A DNA stretch of 64,000 bases from Sabellastarte sp. h YS-2021 (Eukaryota > Annelida > Polychaeta > Sabellida > Sabellidae). Under the pieces are notes generated by a model. The model made no database searches, had not been told where the DNA came from, and worked only from the letters and a program-made list of their open reading frames with translations. Where the stretch lies: the NCBI GenBank assembly GCA_964017235.1, contig OZ024931.1, forward strand, positions 99,094,221-99,158,220, in the 5' to 3' direction. Position numbers and translations under genes: made by a program. Positions 43,115 to 53,845 of this stretch are shown one piece after another (the first letter of the stretch is position 1; every line of letters starts with the position of its first letter).

Positions 43115-43263
43115 TGATTGTCATTTATAAGGCTGTTGACCCTTGGCAGGTCACGATGAATACTGGTGGTTGCCTTTACTCCTCTTGTTGTGACCCCTTG
43201 ATATGTTCTTCCAAGCCGGCCTGTCTTGCTTTCTATTATCTGACTTGCTTTCCTGTCATTCAT
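41889..43263 (-). CDS. Reverse transcriptase of DIRS-D
   Basis: Open from 43263 to 41935 (442 codons), starting at an ATG that overlaps the gag stop (ATGAATGA). Motifs: P-V-G-A-R-L-Q-N-F, W-R-P-I-L-D-L-S-N-L-N, S-I-N-F-K-D-A-Y-F-H-V-P-I, L-P-F-G-L-S-M-A-P, Q-Y-L-D-D-W-L with both catalytic Asp, and L-G-W-L-V-N-L-D-K-S-E-L. It ends at a TGA replacing Trp (V-H-L-G-stop) just before the inserted LINE tail, so RNase H is not joined. It is the best-preserved RT of the DIRS copies. The first roughly 90 codons overlap the cysteine-rich frame. Confidence 0.87.
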
Positions 43264-45089
43264 AGGGGTGGTAGCGACCTTTTTTGTAGACTGACCCCGA
43301 CCGAACTTTATCAGAATTGGAGATGTCTCCTTCTCCTTGTTTCAGTGCCGTATCCGGAAACAAGGTGGAGATATGAAGTGGAGCAGTCCTGAGGGCTGCC
43401 AGAGTATCAGCCTTGATTCCTGCCTTCAAGTAAGCTAGGTACGAGTCCCTTTTGGGGAGTGTGACATTTGCCATATTCACGAAAACGGAGTCTGTCAAAT
43501 GTTCCATAGCCTGGCAAATGCTGGAATTAAAGTCCATGAGAAACTGTAACTCTTCTGTGGCTGTAGACAGTTTCGAAGAAGACTTGCCCTTGTGTTCGAG
43601 TCTAATGGCTTTTAGCTGGGACTGCATGTCCTGTTGTACTTTCATCAAGCATCTATTGAAACCTGCAGCCTAGTTGCAGATAACCGACGACTCCCGGGCG
43701 GATTTCTCCCACTTTCGCAAGGTATCTTGAGAGATTGGCCGCGACTGGGAAGGGCTGGTGGTGATTCCAGCCTGTCTTGCTATCCTCAGGTAACCACTGT
43801 TGAGCTTGGATGAATCTGTACTCCAGGACGTAAGAGTCTCTGTAGTGTCACTCTTCTGCTGAGGGTGGCAACCGTACCACTTGGCCTGAGATCTAGGTGG
43901 CTTTAAAAACTGATCTCTCTGCAATCCACCGGCCTCAGCACTGCGAGATGGGTATCCATCAGTGAGGGTTAAGTTCAGCTTTGAGAGTTTCCGGCAGAGC
44001 CACTTGTCAGTAGGTAACTGAACTAATATCTTGCCCGGTGTCTGCAGTTTAGGTCCAGCAAATGGATTATCTTCTGAAGAGCCAGTGGTTGTATCCATAT
44101 CTGGAATGTGGGTCCATCCCATAAATGACCGGATTCCACTCATTGTTTCTCTGTAAGATTGTTCTTCTGAAGGGGAATGATCCGGATCTGTAACTGTAGC
44201 ATCCAGTTCATCTGACAACTCTCCCTCCTCAACAAAAATATCAACAGGTCGGTCAGATACAACACTGAGTCCAATTCAAGAGTTCTTTCTGGTCGGTTGA
44301 AAGGCACTGGATATGCTAGTAGAAGGTCTATCAGAAGCTGCTGGTCGGTCTGATAGTTGGTGTCGGTCAGCCTGAGACCTAGAGGTCGGTGGTGGTAGAC
44401 GCAGAGGGTCGGTCAGTGGATCCAGAGGGTCGGTCAGCAGCCTGAGAAGCTGGTTGGTCGCTAGGTCTGATGAAGGGTTCCGACCTGATGACACTAGCTG
44501 GTGGTGAGTGAGCTGGGACCACCTTGACCGTACCAAAGGTAGGTTCCTGTTGAGGCTGGTCCAGAGTTCTTGCTAGTAAGAGGGCTTCCAGCCGGTTGAA
44601 CCGGTCTGACCATTTCTGATCTAACTCATCGAACCTCTGGTCGGTGGACACTGCAGCCGGCCGGCTAGCTGAAGCTGAAGGCTTAGACTTGACCGACTTC
44701 TTCTTGTCTTCTACTTTTTTCTTCTTTTCAACCAGCTGTGCACTCAAATCAGTGTCCTGGCCATCCACTGCCCTTATTACCGACACTCGTGCTGGGTCCA
44801 CAAGGGTGGGACTGAGAGTGACTTTACTTGTGGTGGTAGATGAAGCGTTCTTTGAAGGGGTAGTGTCAGACTTGTCACGTTTCTCCTTCTTTAGTTTGTA
44901 GGAAGGGGTGGATAATTGTGTAAGTTGCTCAGGGGTCAAGGCTTTACAGTGCTGGCAATCAGATCCTGGTTTCTCAACACAGGGGTCCTTACCCTTCTTT
45001 TTGTCATGACAGCGTGCGCAGAAACCATGTAAGTCAAAGCCTGCCATCATGTGGCCACACCCTCCACGTCGTTGACTAGGAGATGACAT
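43256..45089 (-). pseudogene. Gag of DIRS-D, frameshifted, one stop
   Basis: N-terminal part 44379-45089 (M-S-S-P-S-Q-R-R-G-G, Cys/His finger as in A and B, S-T-P-S-Y-K-L-K-K-E-K). Then a frameshift between about 44220 and 44380, the F-M-G-W-T-H-I-P...D-N-P-F-A-G block in 43670-44218, an in-frame TAG at 43670, and a C-terminal part to 43256 ending K-G-R-Y-H-P-Y-E. The gag stop TGA overlaps the pol ATG. Confidence 0.8.
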
Positions 45090-45205
45090 AATGTGCTATA
45101 CACTACCAAGAATCAAATAATAAGCTTTAAAAAGAAAATTCGTAGATATTCTCAAAAAAAAAATGAAAACTTTATACTCAGAATAAATCCGTGCATAAGG
45201 TACAT

Positions 45206-45351
45206 GCGCCAAACGAAAAAGATGCTATGAAGTCACGCTGTCTAGACAGGAAGGAAGTACGACACACCATCTGGCGAGTGCACTAGTACTACGGTCTGCG
45301 CCGACCGGTTAAGCTATTGTCCATTGGATAGGATGTATTAACACAATAAAA
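45206..45351 (-). repeat. 5' inverted terminal repeat of DIRS-D
   Basis: Shorter than in A and B: GCGCCAAACGAAAAAGATGC, a mutated CRE (TGAAGTCA) and CACCATCTGGCGAGTGCACT, then a direct jump to CTGCGCCGACCGG and the outer edge CCATTGGATAGGATGTATTA, ACACAATAAAA. About 50 bp including the outer palindrome arm is deleted. Family V sequence follows. Confidence 0.82.
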
Positions 45352-45508
45352 TTGGCTATGTTATGACCCCAGTTTAACCCATAAGGGAGGTCAGGGGGTA
45401 AATCTGACCGGATATCTAGACTCTCCACATATGGTTTCCCAATACCTGTTGAAACATTCTAAAGCTCTAAAAGCAAGAATAAAGTAGATATAAGGCAAAA
45501 ACACAAAA
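45352..45508. repeat. Family V repeat unit between DIRS-D and DIRS-E
   Basis: One unit of about 157 bp: GGCTATGTTATGACCCCAGT, TAACCCATAAGGGAGGTCAG, TAAATCTGACCGG, ACATATGGTTTCCCAATACC and AAGCAAGAATAAAG to GCAAAAACACAAAA. Its left edge meets DIRS-D and its right edge DIRS-E at the same unit position. Confidence 0.88.
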
Positions 45509-45745
45509 TTGAAAATTTTAATTACGTAAATGTAGCTTTTATAAGCTACAAGCTTACCATGTGGGACTTAATGCTGTTCTCGGATGGCCACAAAACATCA
45601 TGGCCAACATCTAAGAAAAATAGACATTTATAGTTGGCCGTAGCCTCAAGTTGTCGTCACGTGATAACGTCTGACCTTTCGTCCTACTTTCTCGTTGAAA
45701 TTTTTCAAACCTACCCCTCAGCTGTAAACAGCGGGGAGTACCGGA
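45509..45745 (-). repeat. 3' inverted terminal repeat of DIRS-E
   Basis: TTGAAAATTTTAATTACGTA then TGTAGCTTTTATAAGCTACA (self-complementary), AGCTTACCATGTGGGACTTA and GTCGTCACGTGATAACG with the E-box CACGTG at 45658-45663. Inverse of 48003-48169. The repeat ends in CCCCTCAGCTGTAAACAGCG, at which point the recombinase begins abruptly through a deletion. Confidence 0.82.
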
Positions 45746-46282
45746 CACAGGGTCCTGTCTTCTTTGAATTGTCTATCTACAATGGTAGTCAAAGCAGGAA
45801 TAGTCACCGGAGACACACTTTGAGAACCTTCTCTTGCCAGTTGGTTTTTGGCTATAAAGTCCGAAAAAGGGAACAAAGCAACCTTTTCCCATTGGCCTAG
45901 ATGAGACACTTTGTTTGCAACCCAGGCGTAGATTTCGCTGCGGCGCTTGCCGGAGGCCAAAGCTAGCAAGAAAGCAGTTTTGAGAGTAAGATGTTTGAGG
46001 TCTGTGCCTTTCATAGGCTCAAAGGGCGCTTTTGTGAGCTCATTGAGAACAACAGAAAGGTTCCATTTTGGAAGATTCCTGGAACTTTTGGGGACGATCC
46101 ATCTGAAAACTGGACAGTAACTGAAGGTCTGAACTTTGTGCAATATGGTGGCCCGCTGGGCCCAAAGTGTCAACAATGGCCGTCCTGTAATCATTAATGG
46201 TCGAGGGGCGCCTGTTTGGATCTTGGTACAGGTATAGGAAAAATTCTGAGATATGTTTCACAGATGGTGTGGAGAAATCCAC
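45718..46282 (-). pseudogene. Recombinase fragment of DIRS-E
   Basis: Two frames cover the N-terminal and Arg-box part: 46040-46282 (V-K-H-I-S-E-F-F-L-Y-L-Y) and 45718-46194 (L-T-L-K-T-A-F-L-L-A-L-A-S-G-K-R-R-S-E-I, A-K-N-Q-L-A-R-E-G). It ends at R-T-L-C-P-V-L-P through a deletion into the terminal repeat, so H-x-x-R and the Tyr are missing. Dead. Confidence 0.82.
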
Positions 46283-47769
46283 CGAATTTTCTCTGCACCA
46301 TTTCTCAAATAGGGCCCACTTTGACTTTTAGATGGTCCTTGTTGATGACCTCTGAGGGGCAGCAATTCTCTCTGCCACCTCCACAATGAAGCCTTGTCCT
46401 TGGAGCTGTCCACTCCTAGACACCAGGCGTGGAGGTTGAGATGTTGAGGATTCTGTGAAACACATAATTGTGGGACTGTTTGAGGAGGGTTGTTGACATC
46501 GGAAGTTGCAGTGGGATCTCTGTTGAGAGCTGCACTAGGTCCCAAAACCAGGGCATCCCTGGCCAGCCTTGGGCTATTACGATGATCAGGCAATGACATT
46601 GCCTGATTTTTTGGATCACCCTGTAAAGGAGAGCCGTTGGAGGGTAAGCACAAGCAGTGAGACCCGTTCAGTTTATGTTCAGAGCATCTATGTCCCAAGC
46701 CTTTGGGTCTGGGACAGGAGATACATACAGTGGAAGTTTGTGGTTCAGGTGAGTGGCAAATAGATCTACAAGAGGAGTGAACCACTTTTGACAGATCTGT
46801 TTGAACACCTGCGGATGCAGTGACCATTCTGTTAACTGTACTTGGTTTGACCTGGATAGAAGGTCGGCCATCACATTCAAACACCCTGGAATGTGTCTGG
46901 CTTTTAATATTATATGATAGTGATGGCACCATGTCATGATCTTCCACACGAGAGCGTACATCTCTGCTGAGTGAGTTCCTCCTTGTTTGTTTATGTAGGC
47001 TACCACCGTTGAGTTGTCCGTTGCAACTAGCACTGTTTGGTCCTGGCATTGGTCCTTGAAGCTTCGAAGGGCCAGGGAGATTGCCTTCAACTCTAGAATG
47101 TTTATGTGTAGCCTTTTTTCCCGGTCTGACCACAGACCCTTTGTAGAACTTTGATCTAAGTGAGCGCCCCAACCTTCGTTCGAGGCGTCTGTAAAGAGTT
47201 GGATACTGTGGTCTTTGGGATGAAGGTCTGCACCTCTCATCACGTTTGAGGGATTTTGCCACCAGTCTAAGTGTGCTGCAATGGCTTCTGTCCAAGGAAG
47301 GAGGTTGTCCAGTGACTGAGGATATCTCCAGTGCTCCTTGAGGTGAAACTGAAAGGGACTCATGTGAAGGCATCCCTCCGGGAACATTTTCTCCATTGAG
47401 GCAAGCAACCCAATTAGTGACATCAAACATCTTGCAGTCAAGGCATGTCTTGACTTGAGTCTTAGAATCAAGTCCTGAAGTTTGAGCCATCTCTCTTGAG
47501 TGGGTTTTACAAGCGCTGAATCTAGATGGTATTCGTAGCCCATGTATGAAAACACCTGAGTAGGTTTCAGTTCTGATTTTTCCTGATTTATTATCCAACC
47601 CAAGGACTGGGTTAGGTCTACCACTACCTGAGTGTTCACTCAGGCTTCCTCCTGAGACTGGGACCTGATCAGCCAGTAGTCCAGGTATTGGTGAAGTCTG
47701 AGTCCTCTGGAGCGAACCATTAGCTTCATTAGCTCTCGGTTTGTCTTTATTCGTTTGGTGGGTAGACAT
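46258..47769 (-). pseudogene. Chimeric frame: gag start codons joined to the overprinted recombinase frame
   Basis: The gag ATG at 47769 and its first 13 codons (M-S-T-H-Q-T-N-K-D-K-P-R-A) are joined by an internal deletion at about 47728 to the recombinase-frame overprint of RT-RNase H. The frame then stays open for about 500 codons to 46258, just before the recombinase core. The deletion therefore links the gag start to the recombinase frame. No recognised domain lies in this stretch; function is doubtful. Confidence 0.6.
46416..47639 (-). pseudogene. RT C terminus and RNase H of DIRS-E
   Basis: 46668-47639 holds the RT thumb-like part (L-G-W-I-I-N-Q-E-K-S-E-L) and RNase H (L-F-T-D-A-S-N-E-G-W-G-A-H, L-E-L-K-A-I-S-L-A-L, A-T-D-N-S-T-V-V-A-Y-I, N-V-M-A-D-L-L-S-R). 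After an in-frame stop near 46668 the same frame gives A-Q-G-W-P-G-M-P-W-F (46416-46619). The catalytic RT half was removed by the gag-RT deletion. Confidence 0.83.
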
Positions 47770-48002
47770 TTTAAACGCAATAAAAGACGTAGATGCAAAA
47801 AGCCTGAACCGAGGAAAACTCAAAACACGCAAATATAAAGAAAAATACTTATCCTGTTAAAATGGAAATTTTACAGAATAATCTATGATATATACTATGA
47901 TATATATTAAATAAAATGACCAAAAATCAACATCCAACAATACGTATGTGCTGAGAAATAGATGAAAATGTCTGTGTAAACGACAAATGCTACATATCTA
48001 CG

Positions 48003-48169
48003 CGGCCAACGAGAAAGTAGGACGAGAGGTCAAAGGTTATCACGGGACGACAACTGGAGGCTACGGCCAACTATAAATGTCTATTTTTCTTAGACGTTGG
48101 CCTGATGCCTTGCGGCCATCCGAGAACAGCATTGATTCCCACATGGTAAGCTATTGTAGCACAATAAAA
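48003..48169 (-). repeat. 5' inverted terminal repeat of DIRS-E
   Basis: GGCCAACGAGAAAGTAGGAC, TATCACGGGACGACAAC (E-box core mutated from CACGTG), AGACGTTGGCC, CCCACATGGTAAGCTATTGT and AGCACAATAAAA. Inverse of the 3' repeat and close to that of DIRS-G. Confidence 0.82.
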
Positions 48170-48242
48170 TCGGCTATTTTATGACTCCAGTTTGACTCAT
48201 AAGGGGGGAGGGGTGTAAATCTGACTAGCAAAAAAGCAAGAA
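48170..48242. repeat. Family V unit remainder
   Basis: Continues the unit cut by DIRS-E (TCGGCTATTTTATGACTCCA, GTTTGACTCATAAGGGG) and stops at AGCAAGAA, where family III element 2 is inserted. The unit resumes at 49116 with TAAAGGAGATATAAG. Confidence 0.82.
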
Positions 48243-49115
48243 CTAGACCTACGCATCGGAAAACCGATGCAAATTTGTATCCACCGGAAAGACAACTCGC
48301 CAAAGCCAGTGCACCATCGTTTGACCTTAAAGGAGGGGCCAAAGGTCAAATCTAACATCAGAAGATTCCTAGGCCAAGATTTTGCATGAGTTGGTTTCAC
48401 ATTGTAAAGCTCTAGGATCAATAATAAGCAAGTTATAAGCACTTTTAAGTTTGTCTATCCTCGTTTGACCTTGAAGGAGGGGCCCAAGGTCAAATCTGAC
48501 CACACCAAAAGATTCCCAGCTCATGATTTCCTATAGGTTGGTTTACCATCCCAAACCTGTATGACCGATAATAAGCGAGTTATAAGCACTTTTAACCTTG
48601 GCTATCCTCGTTTGACCTTGAAAGAGGGGCCAAAGGTCAAATCTGACAACATCAGAAGATTTGCAGCACATGATTTCCAAAAGGGTGGTTTCACATTGCA
48701 AACATCTAGGACCAATAATAAGGGAGATATAGGCACTTTTAAAGTCCGCTATATGGGTTACTTCGGCACTCCGTGGATGACCTTGAATTAAGAGCTTCAA
48801 GGTCAAATGTTTGCAAGGTTGTAGAGGACATGTATATCTGTTATACATATCACCAATGAAGAGATTCAACCTTCTACCTATGAGAAACAGCCAGTAGAAA
48901 AATGTCGATTATTTTCAAAGAAATGCCCGCGGCGGCAATCTTGTTTTTCAGAATGAGGCTATTTTCAGTCCCAGAGAAGCTTACCCCCCAATGAAGATAT
49001 CCTGCAAATTTGGTGAACTTGGCTGGTGTAGTTTTCCTCTTAGAGCGTTAACGCCGAAAATCTCTCTACGCGCAGCGGCGGCGGCGTAGCGAACGCTAAA
49101 CCAAAGTATCCCCAA
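48243..49115 (-). mobile_element. Second family III Helitron-like element, right hairpin collapsed
   Basis: Left end A|CTAG (48243-48246), hairpin GCATCGG-AAAA-CCGATGC (48253-48270), TTTGTATCCACCGG, three 147-bp-type units, then the same tail as 13890-14300 with a GCG-rich run. The right end reads AAAGTATCCCCAA|T instead of the full hairpin, so the stem has collapsed. The empty target is the family V unit AGCAAGAA^TAAAGG. Shorter than element 1 because it has fewer core units. Confidence 0.8.
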
Positions 49116-49144
49116 TAAAGGAGATATAAGTCAAAAACACAAAA

Positions 49145-49490
49145 TTGAAAATTTTAATAAAATGTAGCTTTTTATAAGCTACAAGCTTACCATCTGGGAC
49201 TCAATGCTTATCTCGGGTCGCCGCACCCGACACGGCCAACTCTCGAAAAAAGAGTTCTTAATGACCGTCCGAGTATTAGTACCCACCTTCTGGTGACCCG
49301 GTGAGTGAGCATGTGCAGTACGTCCTCCTTCTTGTTGGCCCCACCCCCTCAGCTGCAATTTTCAGCGGGGAGGTTGGGGGGGACTCTCCTGAGTCCCAGA
49401 TGGTAAGCTTGTAGCTTATAAAAAGCTACACTTACTTAAAATTTTCAATTTTATTACGCTCCAATAGCTTACCATCTGGGACTCAATGCT
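49145..49490 (-). repeat. DIRS-F 3' inverted terminal repeat and ICR
   Basis: The repeat runs TTGAAAATTTTAATAAAATG, CTTACCATCTGGGACTCAAT, GCGTCGCC-like CGGGTCGCCGCACCCG and ACTCTCGAAAAAAGAGTT. The ICR at 49393-49490 is GTCCCAGATGGTAAGCTTGT, AGCTTATAAAAAGCTACACT, AAAATTTT and CAATTTTATTACGCTCCAAT, AGCTTACCATCTGGGACTCA: the inverse of both element edges joined. The edge variant CATCTGGGACTCA matches the F 5' end, not those of E and G. Confidence 0.88.
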
Positions 49491-49730
49491 GAATCCTACC
49501 GTTAGGGATTGCAGCTGAGACTGTGATTGTCAATAGAACCTCTTTTTTAATTTTTTTTTTATAGGAGAGCCCCAAGGACAGTTATAACATATGTCGTCAC
49601 TCGTAATAGTCCTAATAATTTACAAAATATATTCTCCACACTTGAGACAGCATATGCCTCTGAATATCTGGATTTTAAGGAGGAAGGTGCAATCTAAATT
49701 CACCTTAACTGCTGTAATCACAAGGTTACA
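49491..49730 (-). other. DIRS-F 3' untranslated region before the nested insertion
   Basis: No open frame; contains a T-rich stretch (49545-49562). The sequence resumes after the nested element at 50757 up to the recombinase end near 50880. Confidence 0.5.
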
Positions 49731-50756
49731 CTAGAAATAGGACACCCTGTTGATAGTAGCTGCGACATATGAATAGAAACAGGATAGCATAGAAGAACAC
49801 ACATTATCATGTGTAATGTCCACCCCATGAACCTTTTGCCAAAATTGTGCAGTAGTCTTACAAGACCCTGTTTCATTTGTAAAATATATCAATGATGCTT
49901 AAATATTTATTAGTGTACATGTAAATTATTTCAGCTTCATGCCTTTTTGCATTGGTTGCGTCGAAAATTTAGACGAAATCACTCTATCTTGCATGGTTAA
50001 GAAGACAGAAGCAAATTTCTGTTTTTCTATTTTTGGCAAAAATTTGAAAATTCAAAATGGCCGCCATTTTTGGGAAGAGGAAAATTTTTGAAAATTGCCA
50101 AGAGTACATTTCTTAGATACCCTATGGGTCGAAAATTTCAACGAAATAACTCTATTTTGCACAGTCAAGACAAATTTGTGTTTTTCCATTTTGGGCAAAA
50201 ATTTGAAAATTCAAAATGGCCGCCATATGTGGGGAGGGGAAAATTTTTTGAAAATTGCAAAGAGTACATTCCTTAGATACCCTGTGGGTCGAAAATTTCG
50301 ATGAAATTGCTCTATCTCGCACGGTTTAGGAGATATGAGCACATTTGCCTTTTTCAGTACTCAAAATAGCCAATTACTCATTTATTTAATTAATTACTCA
50401 CTCATCTATGAAGCAATTGCCCCCAAAAGCAATCCCATACAAGCTATTAACCCAATGAACCTCCATACCTAATTTCAGAAAGCTAGGCTTAATAGCATTC
50501 CTTAAAATGTCTGGAAACCAAAGAGATACTCAAAAGTAGCAAAGTAGCTATTACTCAGTTAGCTATAGAGCTATCATCACCAAAAGCAATCCCATACAAG
50601 CTATTAACCCAATAAACCTGCATGCCAAATTTGGTAAAGATAGGATAAGAACTGTTGCCTAAAATGTCTGGAAACCAAGTGTGACACCGGACGGCGGATG
50701 CCGGACGGCTGAAAAAGCAAAAATAATATGTCAACTCCCCAGTGGGGTGGACATAA
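49731..50756 (-). mobile_element. Short copy of the composite Helitron-like element, nested in DIRS-F
   Basis: Left end A|CTAG (49731) with the same 225-bp head as 34842 (nearly identical), TAATGTCCACCCC at 49814-49826, two to three family IV units, family II units, and a right end TATGTCAACTCCCCAGTGGG / GTGGACATAA then T (50757). Length 1026 bp against 2494 bp at 34842; the difference is the number of tandem units. Confidence 0.84.
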
Positions 50757-50879
50757 TTATACTGATTAACACTGGCCACTAGGCCAAGGTCACCTGAGGG
50801 TACTTAAGTTACACAAAGGTTGACAGAACAATACAAGATAATATGATAAATATAAGATAACAACCTTACCAGGTATTGT

Positions 50880-51933
50880 ATGTTGGTGTGCAATACCTGC
50901 ATGATTTGGTCTACCGAAACACCACCGTAAAAGGCTTTAGAGGCTGCAAAGGCTCTGATATTGTGAGCTTTGACTTGGACCAAGTCCAAGGCTTGCTGAT
51001 CTGCTTGTTTATAACACAATAAAATTGTCTGTTTAAGCCATGAAGACAGGGTAGCTGGTCTGATGTCTGTTGAATGCCCTTTCTTGAAGGATATGAATAA
51101 GAGTGATCTGTCGTCCCTAAGGTCTTTAGTTCTATCCAAGTAGTATCTCAGGACACGTACTGGGCACAGAGATCTGACTTGCTTGAACTGTCCATCTACT
51201 ATTGTTGTTAAGGCAGGGATAACGACTGGTGATACACTTTGAGCTCCTTTGCGAGCTAATTGATTCTTTGCAATGAAGTCAGATGAGGGGAACAAAGCGA
51301 CTTTTTCCCATTGACCAAGGTTCGACACTTCGTTTGCAACCCAGGCGTTGATTTCACTGCAGCCCTTGCCCGAAGCTAAGGCTAGTAAAAATGCTGTTTT
51401 GAGTGTCAAATGTTTAATGTCAGAGTCTTTCATTGGTTCAAAGGGTTTCTTTGTAAGTTCATTGAGCACAACTGGGCTCCATTTGGGAATGTTTCTAGTT
51501 GCCTTAGGCCTATCTCGGTGAAAACTTGCGAGAAGCCTGTTTAAATCTGTACTCTGAGCTATATGGAGGCCTGGTAATCCAAAATAGCCGTTCAATAGCC
51601 ATCAATGGTAGAAGGGCGTCTATTTAAGTCTTGAAATAGGTGCATAAAGAAGTCTGAGACTTGTTTTATAGAAGGTTTGGAGACCTCCACCAAATTTTCT
51701 CTGCACCATTTTTCAAAAAGTGCCCACTTTGCTTGGTAAATAGATCTTGTTGATGACCTTTGAGGGGCAGCAATTCTCTCTGCCACTTCAGAAGAGACAC
51801 CTTGTTCTTGGAGTTGCTCACTCCTAGACAGCAAGAATGGAGGTTGAGGTATTGCGGATTGTTGTGAAACACCTGGTTGCTTGACTGCTGGAGTAGATTT
51901 GGAGATGCAGGCAACTGAAAGTGGAATTTCCAC
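50880..51933 (-). pseudogene. Tyrosine recombinase of DIRS-F lacking the nucleophile
   Basis: N-terminal part in 51592-51933 (S-T-R-S-I-Y-Q-A-K-W, V-S-D-F-F-M-H-L-F) and catalytic part in 50804-51595: L-A-S-G-K-G-C-S-E-I (the Arg box is damaged, R-R to G-C), V-K-A-H-N-I-R-A-F-A-A-S-K (H-x-x-R retained). After V-D-Q-I-M-Q homology stops at about 50880 and the expected C-H-W...F-Y-L-K segment is absent. Two key features are lost, so it is inactive. Confidence 0.8.
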
Positions 51934-53845
51934 TGATAGATGGACCAGATCCCAGAATCAGGGCATGCCCGGCCAGCCCGGGGCTATCAGGATTAGGAGG
52001 CAGTTGTACTGGCGGACCTTTTGTATTACTTTTGGAAGTAGAGCTGTTGGAGGGTAAGCATAGGCTACAAGGCTTGACCAGCTATGTTTAGAGCATCTAT
52101 GTTCCATGCGTTTTGATCTGGAACTGGAGAGACGTATAGTGGCAACTTGTGGTTTAGCCGAGTGGCAAACAGATCCAGCTGAGGTGTGAACCACTTTGTG
52201 CAAATTCTTTTGAACACCTGAGGGTGTAGAGACCACTCCATTGACTGAATTTGAGTTGATCTGGACAGGGAATCCGCGATCACATTTAGGCACCCTGGAA
52301 TGTATCTGGCACGTAGAGATATTTTGAATCAATGACCAGCTCATGATTCTCCATAGAAGGGCGCACATAGCTACTGAGTGAGTCCCGCTCTGTTCGTTGA
52401 TGTAGGCTACTACCGTTGAGTTGTCCGTGGCAATCAGGACTGTTTGATTTTGGCATTGAAGCCTGAAGTGTTTTAGGGCCAAGAACACTGCCATTAGTTC
52501 GAAAACGTTTATGTGCAATGATTTTCCTAGATCTGACCACAATCCTTTGATAGAATCTTGATTTAAGTGAGCGCCCCAACCTACGTTTGAGGCGTCTGTA
52601 AACACTTGAACGTTGTGTTCTTGGGGGTGGAGATCTACACCTTTGAGAACATTTTGTGGATTCTGCCAGCAGTCCAGATGAGCTATGATGGAGTCTGACC
52701 AGGGAAGGGGCTTGTCCAACAACTGAGGCATTGTCCAGTTCTCGTTGAGATGCCACTGAAAAGTTCGGCCTTCTGGGACCATTTTTTCGGTTGATGCTAG
52801 CAACCCAATGAGTGACACCATTGGTCTTGCAGTCAGGGCAGACTGGTTGGTTATCCTGAGGATTAATGCCTGTAGTTTTTGCCACCTCTCCTGAGTGGGG
52901 TTTACAAGGGCTGAGTTTAGATGGTATTCGTATCCCACAAAAGAGAATACTCGAGTTGGAATTAACTCCGATTTGACCTGATTTATCATCCAACCTAGAG
53001 ATTCGGTTAGGTCTACCACCACTTTTGTGTTGTGAGATGACTCCTCCGGAGATTGAGCCCTGATCAGCCAATCGTCCAGATATTGGTGTATCCTTATGCC
53101 CCGTGATAAGGCCATGAGTTTTACATCTTTTACTATCATGGTGAATACCCGAACAGAAGAGAGGTGAACTGATAGATCTGAGGCCTGTGTGCAAATCGCA
53201 GGTATTTTCGGGATCTTGGATGAATTGGAATATGGAGGTAGGCGTCTTGCAGGTCTATTGATGTGACCCATTCCCCTGTATTCAAGGATGTTCTTATTGA
53301 TTCTGGGGTCTCCATCTTGAATCTTTCTATCCTCAGGAACTGATTTAGCCTGCTTAAGTCTATGACTGGTCTCCACTTTAGATGTGGCTTTGGGACTAGA
53401 ACAGGTGACTGTAAAAACCAAGAGACTCTGTGTTTCGTACTTTTTCTATCGCATGTTTGTGCAGGAGAGACTGGATACAGGAGGCTAGAGCTCGGTCTTT
53501 TTGTTGATTTTTGTATTCTGATATGATCAGTGGATGTCTGGTTAGTTTGGGCTTGAGGTGAAAAGGGAGCACGTAACCATTCGTAATAATGTTTAAGACG
53601 GAGCTTGAACAATTTTCTTCTACCCAGGCTCTCCTGAACTGCATGAGACGGCCTCCAACTGGTGGGTCTCTGTGTGAGTCATTGTTTGGAGGGGTTTCCA
53701 TGCTCCCTGACCCTGCAATGGGGTCTGAACTGGCCCCTGCTACCTCTGCTACTGAAACTACCTCTGTTTGAAGAGGCTGAACTAACAGGGGTAGATTGTC
53801 CATAGTGGCGTTTTCTTTAACGTCCTCTGCCTCTCTGAGGGCCAC
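51666..53845 (-). pseudogene. Reverse transcriptase-RNase H of DIRS-F, multiple frameshifts
   Basis: In order: D-P-P-V-G-G-R-L-M-Q-F (53396-53845), W-R-P-V-I-D-L-S-R-L-N and D-A-Y-L-H-I-P-I (53136-53612), Q-Y-L-D-D-W-L, V-F-T-D-A-S, A-T-D-N-S-T-V-V-A-Y-I (51958-53421), M-I-A-D-S-L-S-R (52065-52283), then A-P-G-W-P-G-M-P. Four frames are needed. An open overprint in the recombinase frame spans 52286-53194. Confidence 0.83.

Larger units (their letters stand above)
39726..45351 (-). mobile_element. DIRS-D, DIRS-type retrotransposon lacking its 3' end
   Basis: 5' terminal repeat (45206-45351), gag, RT, RNase H and a full recombinase frame are present; the 3' UTR, ICR and 3' repeat are missing. 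Homology to H begins near TATATACAAGT (about 39800); 39726-39790 is unassigned. The right end inserts in a family V unit at ACAAAA^TTGGCTATG. A LINE-like tail interrupts RT at about 41812-41888. Confidence 0.88.
45509..48169 (-). mobile_element. DIRS-E, internally deleted DIRS-type retrotransposon
   Basis: Both terminal repeats survive, but gag is deleted except for its first 13 codons, and the recombinase C terminus and ICR are lost. It is inserted in family V at CACAAAA^TCGGCTATTTT, with no target duplication beyond the shared A run. Subfamily E/F/G by terminal sequence (AGCTTACCATGTGGGACTTA; TGTAGCACAATAAAA). Confidence 0.85.
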
